Positions 1-6,740 of a stretch of DNA of 34,775 nucleotides are shown here, in pieces. Position numbers and translations under genes: made by a program. Within the stretch, counting starts at the first letter, position 1; every line of letters starts with the position of its first letter. Below the pieces are notes generated by a model. It searched no databases. It worked only from the letters and a program-made list of their open reading frames with translations, and was not told where the DNA came from. Source of the DNA: Clostridia bacterium (GTDB lineage: Bacteria > Bacillota > DULZ01); the NCBI GenBank assembly GCA_012840125.1, contig DULZ01000020.1, positions 1 through 34,775 of the forward strand. Reading direction: 5' to 3'.

Positions 1-482
1 GGGACGGGCGGCCCGCTTGGAGTCTGCTGCTCTACGCCCCGCGGGACCGGGGGCTGCAGGAGTTTCTCATCCGGCAGGAAACGGTCACGGAGGGAGATGC
101 CAAGGGGTTGGCCCGGTACATCGAGAGCCGGCGGGAAGGGGATAAGGCTGTCTTGAGACACGTGGATTTGGAAAGCTTGGATTTGGAGGAAACGAAATTG
201 CGTTTCCTGCTGAGTGAAATGGAGCACCAGGGCCTCATCAAGAGTTTCGAAAGGACCCCCGAGGCCACCGGTGTGATGATTACCGGCGATTTCAGCCGGA
301 AAAACCTTACTGCCATCGCTCGCCGCTCCGAAGCCCTGGCGGAAGAAAAAAGGAAGAAACTGGCGGCCATGGTAGAATACGCTGCTACGAAGCGGTGCCG
401 CCGGGAGATGATCCTCCGGTATTTCGGGGAGGAAAAACCGGGGACAGGAGGTCCTTGCTGCGACGTGTGCCAGGGAATCTAA
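1..482 (+). CDS. recQ: RecQ-family ATP-dependent DNA helicase, C-terminal fragment
   Basis: The reading frame is open from the first bases of the window, so only about the last 159 residues are present. The fragment begins with the end of the second helicase lobe (a LLLYAPRD-like stretch followed by a QEFLIRQ helix). A winged-helix-like segment follows (LRFLLSEMEHQGLI). It ends with a zinc-binding signature, CRREMILRYFGEE...CCDVC, which is typical of RecQ helicases. The family unwinds DNA 3' to 5' in recombination and repair. The protein stops right after the zinc cluster, so there is no HRDC domain, and the winged-helix-like part lies before the zinc cysteines instead of after them, unlike E. 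coli RecQ. The family call is firm. Whether this is the RecQ or RecS type cannot be decided without the N-terminal part. Confidence 0.85.
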   Translation, partial: DGRPAWSLLLYAPRDRGLQEFLIRQETVTEGDAKGLARYIESRREGDKAVLRHVDLESLDLEETKLRFLLSEMEHQGLIKSFERTPEATGVMITGDFSRKNLTAIARRSEALAEEKRKKLAAMVEYAATKRCRREMILRYFGEEKPGTGGPCCDVCQGI

Positions 483-830
483 TATAAGGCTGTGAAAAGA
501 CAGGAATGCCCGCCCCCGGACCTGCGCCGGGCGCAACCTGATGCAATTAAGGTAACGGGGCGGGTGGGCAGTCAAATTTAGCCAATTTTGCTGCTGGTAG
601 AATCGCCGGCTGTGGGCTGCGACCGTAAGGGGCGGTCGTATGGCCATGCCGGCGATTTTTCTTTTGATGGAGCGATTTTGTTACATTGTAAACGAGGCAT
701 TTGGCGGCAAACTGCCGGCTCTGGGACGACGAGGGTGCACTCAGGGCATCTCCGGTCCACCCTTTATACCGGCTGCCGGGCGGCAGGTGTGTCAACCGGC
801 TGAACTGTTGGCAAGAAAGGAGGGAGGGAA
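483..830 (+). other. Structured intergenic region between recQ and yvrJ
   Basis: I find no convincing gene in these 348 bases. Around 508-570 a TGCCC/GGGCA pairing encloses further GC-rich pairing, including a TGCGC-CGG-GCGCA hairpin. A long terminator-like hairpin follows at 601-665. At 664-692 there is a weak SigA-like promoter (TTGATG, 17 bp, TGTAAA) whose -10 overlaps the palindrome TTACATTGTAA (681-691). More hairpins lie before the yvrJ ribosome-binding site, for example CTGCC-GGGC-GGCAG near 773-787. The order 'folded segment, terminator, gene' would suit a riboswitch or attenuator, but I do not recognise any known aptamer. Confidence 0.4.
601..665 (+). terminator. Rho-independent terminator-like hairpin after recQ
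   Basis: AATCGCCGGC (601-610) pairs perfectly with GCCGGCGATT (648-657). Inside it GACCG pairs with CGGTC, giving a long extended hairpin. The 3' arm runs into TTTTTCTTTT. It can end recQ transcription or act as the terminator of a leader ahead of yvrJ. Confidence 0.65.
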
Positions 831-977
831 ATGGAAGAACTCTGGCTGCAGGTCGGCAACGTCGGCTTTCCCATGGCGGTGGCCATTTACTTACTGGTCC
901 GGGTGGAAAAGAAACTCGACGACCTGACCATGGCCATCAATTCCCTGGGGGAAACCCTCCGGCGGCATGGGGTTTAA
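831..977 (+). CDS. yvrJ: YvrJ family small protein
   Basis: A 48-residue protein with one predicted membrane segment near its N-terminus (VGFPMAVAIYLLVRVEKKL) followed by a short amphipathic helix. Length and the pattern 'V-G-N-x-G-F-P-x-x-V-x-x-Y-L-L-V-R-x-E-x-K-L' match the YvrJ family of Bacillus and Clostridia, whose function is unknown. The start is well supported: AAGGAGGGAGGG ends just before the ATG. It lies directly upstream of the LexA-box promoter, so it is probably not part of the SOS transcript that follows. It may be read from the weak promoter at 664-692 or through the upstream leader. Confidence 0.85.
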   Translation: MEELWLQVGNVGFPMAVAIYLLVRVEKKLDDLTMAINSLGETLRRHGV

Positions 978-983
978 AACGAG

Positions 984-1012
984 TTGACTACGAACATATG
1001 TTCGATTATAAT
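984..1012 (+). promoter_or_regulatory. SigA promoter with embedded LexA box
   Basis: TTGACT (984-989), a 17-bp spacer and a perfect TATAAT (1007-1012). The spacer holds CGAACATATGTTCG (991-1004), a perfect 14-bp palindrome that fits the Gram-positive LexA (DinR) operator consensus CGAAC-N4-GTTCG. LexA bound there would cover the region between -35 and -10, a standard repression geometry. The first gene downstream starts at 1048. Confidence 0.88.
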
Positions 1013-1047
1013 CAGAATTAAACATTCCAAGGGAGGTGTTAGCATAA

Positions 1048-1641
1048 ATGGAAAAAAACACTTCGCTCAATTGGGAAGAGAACTGGCCCAGTCTTCTGGG
1101 ATTTTATCCTTGTCTTGCGGAAGACGGCGGTAATTATACAACGGTGATGCTGGCTCATGGAGGGGAAGTATTGGAACGGCGCAAGACGAAAACGGTCTTG
1201 GCCCAGCTGGCCAGGCTGTTTGCCTTAGATGTGGCCTTGGTAAAAGCCAGGGGAAGGAAGGTGCTGAAAAGCCGGAGGGAGGTGCCCCTGGCCTTGCTGC
1301 CGGAGCTGGTGCTTTTGCCGGTGAAGCGGAGGGAGGCTCCCATGAAAGATGCCGGCAGCATCGGGTATGTGGTGATGTCCCAGGTGGCCGGCTGGGAGGT
1401 GGCGCCGGAGCCGCCCTACCGGACCCGGATTTTTTTTCAAGAAGGTTCTTTTCTTGATGTGTTGACAGCACCCGTTACTTTCCGCAAAAAGATGGCGGAA
1501 GGAGAACTGGTGCTGAAAGACTACCATCGCCGTCATCATGCCCCGCTGGGGCTGCCCGGTTACCCGGTCGATTACGGTTGGCCGCCGGAGGGCCGGCCCT
1601 GTTTCCGGCTGCGGGAAAGGTTTCCCGGGCGCATTTTTTGA
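1048..1641 (+). CDS. SOS-controlled protein of unknown function, ComK-like layout
   Basis: A 197-residue soluble protein rich in Arg, Lys and Pro, with no signal peptide or membrane segment. GGGAGGTG lies about 9 nt before the ATG. I do not recognise it by overall sequence. Its order of motifs parallels ComK, the competence transcription activator of Bacillus: an N-terminal beta-rich part, then an L-x-R-x-F...GRK stretch (residues ~65-72), a basic K-x-x-x-x-x-P-L...L-V-L-L-P segment (~74-93), a G-S-I-G-Y-V strand (~103-108), then 'T-R-I-F-F-x-x-G' (~125-132) with a hydrophobic/basic tail. In ComK the matching parts are CRFFG...GRK, KPPI...FLFP, CGWIS and TEVTFSNG. This is a by-eye comparison without a statistic. 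The gene is the first behind the LexA-box promoter at 984-1012, so DNA damage should induce it. Alternative: an unrelated SOS protein. Confidence 0.45.
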   Translation: MEKNTSLNWEENWPSLLGFYPCLAEDGGNYTTVMLAHGGEVLERRKTKTVLAQLARLFALDVALVKARGRKVLKSRREVPLALLPELVLLPVKRREAPMKDAGSIGYVVMSQVAGWEVAPEPPYRTRIFFQEGSFLDVLTAPVTFRKKMAEGELVLKDYHRRHHAPLGLPGYPVDYGWPPEGRPCFRLRERFPGRIF

Positions 1642-1743
1642 TGCCGGCCTGCCGCAGGGAGCGACCGGTTGTGCAAGTGCTTGCAGGAATTCCATGGCCG
1701 GAGGAGAAATACTGATCATCCAAAGAGGCAGGAGGTTAAATGA

Positions 1744-3228
1744 ATGAGATGCATCAGGAAACAGGTTGTTAGGGTTTTATTGCTTTGCTTGTTCTTAACC
1801 CTGGTGTTTGCGCACGGTGCCTGGGCCGGTGCCGGGGAGGACGAGTTATTACAGGAGATCAAAAGCTATGTGGAAAGGGAATACGTGGGACCGGTCGCTC
1901 CCGAGGTACTGGAGGCCGCTTCCGTTGAAGAACTGTTTCAAAAATTAGGAGATCCCCACAGCGGCTACATGACCCCGGAAGAATTTGAAAACTTTAAGAT
2001 TGCTTCGGCGCAGGAATACGCCGGGGTAGGTATGCAGCTGGAACAGGGCGAGGAATACGTGGTGGTGGTGAAGGTCTTTCCCAACACACCGGCGGAGCGA
2101 GTAGGTGTACAGCCGGGGGATGAGATCAGGGCCATCAACGGGGAGGATATGAAAGGCCGCTCCCTGGAAGAAGTGGCCGCTTTAATCAGGGGTAAGGCCG
2201 GCACGGCGGTGCTCATTGAATTTGCCCGCCAGGGGGTCGCCGAGCCCATGATCGTGTCCGTCACCAGGGAAAACATCCATTTAGAGGTGGTTCATGCTGA
2301 ACTCAAGGAGGAAGGTATCGGTTACATAAAACTGGACACTTTTACCCCCACGGCCGGGGCGGAATTTGATGAGGCCGTGGCAGAGCTGGAAAACCTGGGG
2401 ATGCGGGGGCTGATTATTGACCTGAGGCAAAACTCCGGCGGGTATTTGAATGCCGCCCTGGATATCGGCGCCAATTTCGCCGGTGTCGGAGAGCCTCTTT
2501 TACACGTGGTGGGGCGGGATAATAAGACCGTGTCTTATCAATCCCTCACCAAAGCCGCTGAGCTACCGGTGGTAGTGCTGGTGGACGATAAGAGTGCCAG
2601 CGCTTCGGAGATCGTCTCAGGCATTATCCGGGACACCGGGGCAGGCATCCTGGTTGGCACCAAGACTTACGGCAAGGCTTCCGTGCAAACGGTTTTCACC
2701 CTGTCCAACGGGGGCGGGCTGAAGCTTACCACCGCCCGTTATTTGACACCGAAAAAATATGATATCAACGGGGTGGGACTGGTGCCCGACCAGGTGGAGG
2801 AAGATGAAGCCAAGCAGTTGGAAAAGGCCATCGCCTATTTACGGGAACAAATCAAGAAGCTGCCCCGCCATGAACTGGTGATCAAAGGGGAACAGGTTTT
2901 ATGGAACGGGAAGGACATTGATCTGGCGCCGGCCCCTTATACAGCCGGGGGGCAGCTCTTGGTGCCTTTAAGAGCGGTGGGAGAACTTTTCGGCTTCACC
3001 GTGACCTGGGATGGAACAAATAACCAGGTTGTGGCGTCTATAGGAGATAAGGAGCTGCAAATGCGGCCGGAGGGGGGCGAGGTGGTGATCAACGGGCAGG
3101 TGCACCGGCTCACGGGGCCTGTCATGTACCAGGGGAACGCCTTCATTCCCATCCACCTGCTGGCGGATTTCTTGGATGCCAGCTGTGATTATGACGGGAA
3201 AACCGGGGCGGTGACTTTCCGGTTCTAG
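1744..3228 (+). CDS. Secreted S41 C-terminal processing peptidase with stalk domain
   Basis: A 494-residue exported serine protease of the CtpA/CtpB family. A signal peptide ending in an Ala-rich site (residues 1-28) is followed by an N-terminal helical part and a PDZ domain (~85-175, including YAGVGMQLEQ and VQPGDEIRAING). The S41 core follows (~180-350). The catalytic set is visible: Ser286 in SASASEI, Lys311 and Gln315 in TYGKASVQ. The 25- and 4-residue spacings equal those of B. subtilis CtpB. The last ~120 residues are a copper-amine-oxidase-N-like 'stalk' domain (LLVPLRAVGELFGFTVTWD...), a wall-associated module common in Clostridia. AGGAGG precedes the ATG. No strong own promoter is visible in the 102-bp gap, so it may be read through from 984. 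In sporulating relatives such proteases activate spore or envelope regulators, but the substrate here is unknown. Confidence 0.9.
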   Translation: MRCIRKQVVRVLLLCLFLTLVFAHGAWAGAGEDELLQEIKSYVEREYVGPVAPEVLEAASVEELFQKLGDPHSGYMTPEEFENFKIASAQEYAGVGMQLEQGEEYVVVVKVFPNTPAERVGVQPGDEIRAINGEDMKGRSLEEVAALIRGKAGTAVLIEFARQGVAEPMIVSVTRENIHLEVVHAELKEEGIGYIKLDTFTPTAGAEFDEAVAELENLGMRGLIIDLRQNSGGYLNAALDIGANFAGVGEPLLHVVGRDNKTVSYQSLTKAAELPVVVLVDDKSASASEIVSGIIRDTGAGILVGTKTYGKASVQTVFTLSNGGGLKLTTARYLTPKKYDINGVGLVPDQVEEDEAKQLEKAIAYLREQIKKLPRHELVIKGEQVLWNGKDIDLAPAPYTAGGQLLVPLRAVGELFGFTVTWDGTNNQVVASIGDKELQMRPEGGEVVINGQVHRLTGPVMYQGNAFIPIHLLADFLDASCDYDGKTGAVTFRF

Positions 3229-3306
3229 GCAGCAATTTTTTGCAGAATATCCCTCGAAAGACAGGATTTATGTCCGTGTCAATCGAATTTAAGGGAAAAC
3301 TGCCGG

Positions 3307-5367
3307 ATGAAGAAAGGGGTAGAGGAAGTGCGAGGAAGAAAACCGATTGCGGCGGCGCTCATGATGTTTTTCTTGCTTAGCCTGGCGTCCCCCGCGGCAG
3401 CAGCACCCTTCAAGGATGTGGCAACCAATCACTGGGCTTACCGTGATGTGATGAAAATGTATGCCAAAGGGGTGGTGGCCGGGTACGGGGAGGAGTATCG
3501 TCCCAATGAGTCTATTTCCCGGGAGCAAACGGTGGTGATGCTGATCCGGGCCCTCGGTTTGGCAGGAGAAGCCCAAAGCGAGACTTTTCCGGCCAATTTC
3601 CGGAATCCTGAAGCCATCAGCAAGGATTTCCGCGCGATGATTGCTTTGGCGGTAAACAAAGGGATCGTGGCCGGCCCCGATGTGCTGGACTTCCGTCCCA
3701 GGGATCCGGCGAAAAGATACGAAATAGCCGTCTTTATTGCCCGGGCCATGGGTTTTGACGGGACTGTTTCCGGCAGTATTGTGCTTCCGTTTACCGACAC
3801 CAAACTGCTAAATGATCAGGCCGCTTGGGCCGTTCCTTATGTCGCTTATGTTTACAACCAAGGGATTATGGCCGGCGATGCCGGCGGTGCTTTCCGGCCC
3901 CTGGACCAGGTGACGCGGGCGGAAATGGCCGTTCTCCTGTCCCGGGTCGATGCCAAAGTGATGAAGCTGACCGGTAATACCATTAGGGGAGAAGCCTACT
4001 CCGTCAGCCCGTTAGCTAATTCCATCCTGGTGCAGGACGGGACGGGCCAGATTGTCACAGTGCCCGTGTCGACGGAGGCTGCCATCTTCAAAAACAAGCA
4101 GCCGGTTTCATTGCAGGAATTGCGGAAGGGCGATAAGCTGGAGGTCATTAAAAACTCTCAGGGACAAGCCGTCTACGTGGAAGTGATTCCCGCGGAAGAG
4201 TTTAGTTATCATGAAGCGGAAGTGACCGGTACCATTGAAACGGTGACGAAAAGCGGTACCGTCTCTATTTCTGTGCGGACTGCCACCGGCCTATCCACTT
4301 ATATACTGGACAGCAATGTCCAGGTGACCGTGGACGGGCTGGCGGCAAGCGTGCAGGATATTTTGGCCGGCCAAGAAGTGAAACTGGTGGTGCGCGGCTC
4401 CACCGTCGTCAAAGTGGAGAGCCGCAATGTGGCCAGGGAAGTAACGGGGGAACTGGTATCCGTCAATACCGGGCTGTATCCCCAGGTGACCCTCCTGGAC
4501 AGCCGGAATAACCGGGTCACTTACAGTCTCCGCAGCGATGGGCGGGTGTACCTGGACAATGCTCCGGCGGATCTGGATGCCCTGGTGCCCGGCCAGCAGG
4601 TCAAAGCCCTGGTGGCAGGACAGGAAATCATCCAACTCTGGGCGGAGAGCTTTTCCAGTCAAGTAACGGGTACCCTGGTGAGGGCGGAATATGCCCCGAC
4701 CGGCAGGGTTACAGTGCAGGTGGAAACGGCAAAAGGCGAGTTGAGGGAACAGACTTTTGAAGTGGCTGCCAATGCCCGGATCCGGCGGGACGGCCGCAGT
4801 GCCACCCTGCGGGATTTGATTCCCGGGGATGAGGTGGAGTTGGAACTCCAGAACAACCAAGTGGTAACCCTCTATGCCGAGACGGTGGAAGTCAGGACGG
4901 AGGGGCGGATCGTCGCCATTACCCTTTCCTATAATCCCACCCTGACGATCATTGATCCTAAAGGCCAAGAGCGGACCTTCACCGTGGCCTCCGATGCCAG
5001 GTTAAGAAGAGACCGGGAAAGGATTGACCTCACTGACCTAGCCGTGGACGATTATGTCACCATCCGCGCTGAGGGACGAGCCATTGTGGACTTGCGGGCT
5101 GAAGACCGGGTGGTCAATGATTACCTCATCGGCACCATCAAAGAAATCAAAGGACGTGAAAAAGTCCTGGTCTTGGAGGACCTGGAGGAAAACAGCCGCT
5201 TCGGCCTGGGGGTCTATGTGGACGACCGGAACACCATCATTATCAAGTTTGGTTGGGAAAGTGACCTGGATGACCTAGCCGTGGGAGACCGGATTTTTGT
5301 GGTGGGCAGGGCGGACAGCTATCGCTTCCTCGCCGAAACCATCGTGGTCATCAGCGGTGCGAGGTAA
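3307..5367 (+). CDS. SLH-domain surface protein with six tandem beta repeats
   Basis: A 686-residue exported protein. A signal peptide (to about residue 33, ending SPAAAA) is followed by three S-layer homology domains (~34-85, 97-150, 161-216), each with the F-x-D-x-x-x-x-W/A-A...G-x-x-x-G...F-x-P...R-x-E-x-A pattern. SLH domains hold proteins to the pyruvylated secondary wall polymer. The remaining ~460 residues are about six repeats of 70-78 residues. Each begins 'G-x-I/L/V-x-x-V', has a 'T/L-Y-x-L/V' strand pair, an 'L-x-x-L-x-x-G-D/Q-x-V' turn and a closing 'V-x-x-I/L-x-A-E' strand. I do not know a function for the repeat; it looks like a spacer or carbohydrate-facing module. ATG 3307 is used; GTG 3328 would also leave a normal signal peptide. 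A strong terminator follows at 5386. Confidence 0.85.
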   Translation: MKKGVEEVRGRKPIAAALMMFFLLSLASPAAAAPFKDVATNHWAYRDVMKMYAKGVVAGYGEEYRPNESISREQTVVMLIRALGLAGEAQSETFPANFRNPEAISKDFRAMIALAVNKGIVAGPDVLDFRPRDPAKRYEIAVFIARAMGFDGTVSGSIVLPFTDTKLLNDQAAWAVPYVAYVYNQGIMAGDAGGAFRPLDQVTRAEMAVLLSRVDAKVMKLTGNTIRGEAYSVSPLANSILVQDGTGQIVTVPVSTEAAIFKNKQPVSLQELRKGDKLEVIKNSQGQAVYVEVIPAEEFSYHEAEVTGTIETVTKSGTVSISVRTATGLSTYILDSNVQVTVDGLAASVQDILAGQEVKLVVRGSTVVKVESRNVAREVTGELVSVNTGLYPQVTLLDSRNNRVTYSLRSDGRVYLDNAPADLDALVPGQQVKALVAGQEIIQLWAESFSSQVTGTLVRAEYAPTGRVTVQVETAKGELREQTFEVAANARIRRDGRSATLRDLIPGDEVELELQNNQVVTLYAETVEVRTEGRIVAITLSYNPTLTIIDPKGQERTFTVASDARLRRDRERIDLTDLAVDDYVTIRAEGRAIVDLRAEDRVVNDYLIGTIKEIKGREKVLVLEDLEENSRFGLGVYVDDRNTIIIKFGWESDLDDLAVGDRIFVVGRADSYRFLAETIVVISGAR

Positions 5368-5385
5368 AACCAGGTAGTAGCAGGG

Positions 5386-5418
5386 GCACCGGCGCTTAGC
5401 TGCCGGTGCTCTTTTTTT
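5386..5418 (+). terminator. Rho-independent terminator
   Basis: GCACCGGC (5386-5393), an 8-nt loop, GCCGGTGC (5402-5409), then TC and seven T. It ends the SLH-protein transcript and insulates it from the efflux operon. Confidence 0.93.
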
Positions 5419-5443
5419 CTGTGCTTCTCTTCCAATTTACTTC

Positions 5444-5472
5444 TTGCCTGTGAACTATCCCGGTGATATAAT
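5444..5472 (+). promoter_or_regulatory. SigA promoter of the RND efflux operon
   Basis: TTGCCT (5444-5449), 17-bp spacer, TATAAT (5467-5472). The predicted start is near 5479, and the probable TetR operator lies just after it. Confidence 0.8.
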
Positions 5473-5486
5473 GCAGTTGTGGTTCC

Positions 5487-5502
5487 GACTGACCGGTCAG
5501 TC
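5487..5502 (+). promoter_or_regulatory. Probable TetR-family operator
   Basis: GACTGACCGGTCAGTC is a perfect 16-bp palindrome. It widens to an imperfect TTCC...GGAA pair on both sides. Palindromes of the TGACCGGTCA type are typical TetR/AcrR-family operators. It lies about 8 bp after the predicted transcription start, so a bound repressor would block the RND operon. The TetR gene at 11034 closes the same operon, suggesting autoregulation. Confidence 0.75.
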
Positions 5503-5540
5503 CGGAATCATGATAGATCAAGTGGAGGGGATTAACGGAG

Positions 5541-6740
5541 ATGAGATTACCGAAAAGATGGTTGATCGGGTGCTTGTGCATAGCGGCCCTGGTGTTTACC
5601 GGGTGCGGCAGCCAATCCGGACAGGAAGAGACTACCGAAGCCAGAGCCATTCCGGTGGAAGTGGCGGAGGTTACCCAAGGAACCGTGTCGGTGTATGATA
5701 CAGTTACCGGCAGTATTACCCCTGCCGTGGAAGTAGCCGTGGTGCCCAAACTGGGCGGCCTGGTACAGGGCATTATGGTCAGTGTGGGGGAAGAGGTGCA
5801 AAAAGGGCAGCTCCTGGTGCAGCTGGATACTAAGGAGATTGAGGCTCAAGTGCGGCAAGCGGAAGCTGCCGTGGAGGCGGCCAAAACGGCCTATGCCAAC
5901 GCTGAAGCCAAGATCCCGACTGCCTTGCAGATCGCGCAAGCCAATTATGAGGCGGCGAAAAGCGCCTATGACCGGATGGAGTACCTGTACCAGGAGGGCG
6001 GTATTTCCGAGCAGCAGTGGGAAAGTGCCAAGACCCAGCTGGAAGTGGCGGCGGCCCAGCTGGCGGACGCGCAAAATGCCCACCTGCAGTTGGAAACCCT
6101 TAAAGCCCAGATCAAGCAAGCGGAAGCTGCTTATGAAACGGCGAGAACGCAGTTGGACAACGCTTACATTACCGCCCCTGTCGCGGGGATTGTGACGGCG
6201 GTACATATTGATCTGGGGCAAATGGCCGGGCCGACGACCCCGGTGGTCACCATTGCCCAGCTTAATCCCGTTTACGCGGAATTCAACCTGACGGAAAGCA
6301 AGATAGGCAAACTGGCGGTAGGAGATAAGGTGCAAGTGCTGGTCAGCGCCGCCGGGGACGCACCCTGGGAAGGCACCGTGGTGGAAGTGCCCCCGTCGGC
6401 GGATCCTTATACCCGCGGCTACAAAGTTAAAGTGGAAATACCCAATGATGAGGGCCTGTTGAAAGGCGGTATGACGGCCCAAATTAACCTGGCCCTGGAC
6501 AGTGTCACTGATGCGCTGGTGGTCCCGGTAGACAGTATTGTCACCAAAGACAACCGGCCCAGCATTTATATCCTGGCAGGGGACCGGGTGCGCCAGTGCC
6601 CTGTTGAGATCGTATTGCAAAATGATCAGGTAGCTGCCATCACCGGTGAAATAAAAGCCGGGGATCAGCTCGTGGTGGCCGGGCAGCACCTGCTGCAAGA
6701 CGGCAGTGTCGTTAAAGTAGTGACTGGGGAGGGTAACTAA
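5541..6740 (+). CDS. RND efflux periplasmic-adaptor (membrane fusion) lipoprotein
   Basis: A 399-residue HlyD/AcrA-type adaptor. The N-terminus is a lipoprotein signal with lipobox FTGC (Cys22), so it should be anchored to the outer face of the cytoplasmic membrane. Then come the first half of the lipoyl-like barrel (~40-95, GTVSVYDTVTGSI... and VSVGEEVQKGQLLVQLD), an Ala/Gln/Glu-rich coiled-coil hairpin (~95-205), the second barrel half (APVAGIVTAVHIDLGQ) and beta-barrel and membrane-proximal domains to the end. The adaptor links an RND pump to a TolC-type channel. GGAGGGG lies 10 nt before the ATG. Its stop codon overlaps the ATG of the pump gene by one base (TAATG), which implies translational coupling. 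Confidence 0.93.
   Translation: MRLPKRWLIGCLCIAALVFTGCGSQSGQEETTEARAIPVEVAEVTQGTVSVYDTVTGSITPAVEVAVVPKLGGLVQGIMVSVGEEVQKGQLLVQLDTKEIEAQVRQAEAAVEAAKTAYANAEAKIPTALQIAQANYEAAKSAYDRMEYLYQEGGISEQQWESAKTQLEVAAAQLADAQNAHLQLETLKAQIKQAEAAYETARTQLDNAYITAPVAGIVTAVHIDLGQMAGPTTPVVTIAQLNPVYAEFNLTESKIGKLAVGDKVQVLVSAAGDAPWEGTVVEVPPSADPYTRGYKVKVEIPNDEGLLKGGMTAQINLALDSVTDALVVPVDSIVTKDNRPSIYILAGDRVRQCPVEIVLQNDQVAAITGEIKAGDQLVVAGQHLLQDGSVVKVVTGEGN

Noticed and set aside
1672-1685. Near-palindrome TGCAAG-TG-CTTGCA before the processing protease as an operator
   Set aside because: No promoter could be placed around it and no family of operators fits; kept only as an unexplained short inverted repeat.
1538-1747. 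A + strand open frame over the end of the ComK-like gene
   Set aside because: It starts inside the 1048-1641 gene and runs out of frame across the gap; no ribosome-binding site and no motif.
5547-6698. A 383-codon open frame on the minus strand opposite the efflux adaptor
   Set aside because: The + strand product has a clear lipobox, barrel and coiled-coil motifs; the reverse frame is His/Arg/Gly-rich with no recognisable domain, a usual shadow in GC-rich coding DNA. The same holds for the long minus frames at 8536-9189, 4291-4968 and 18331-19347.
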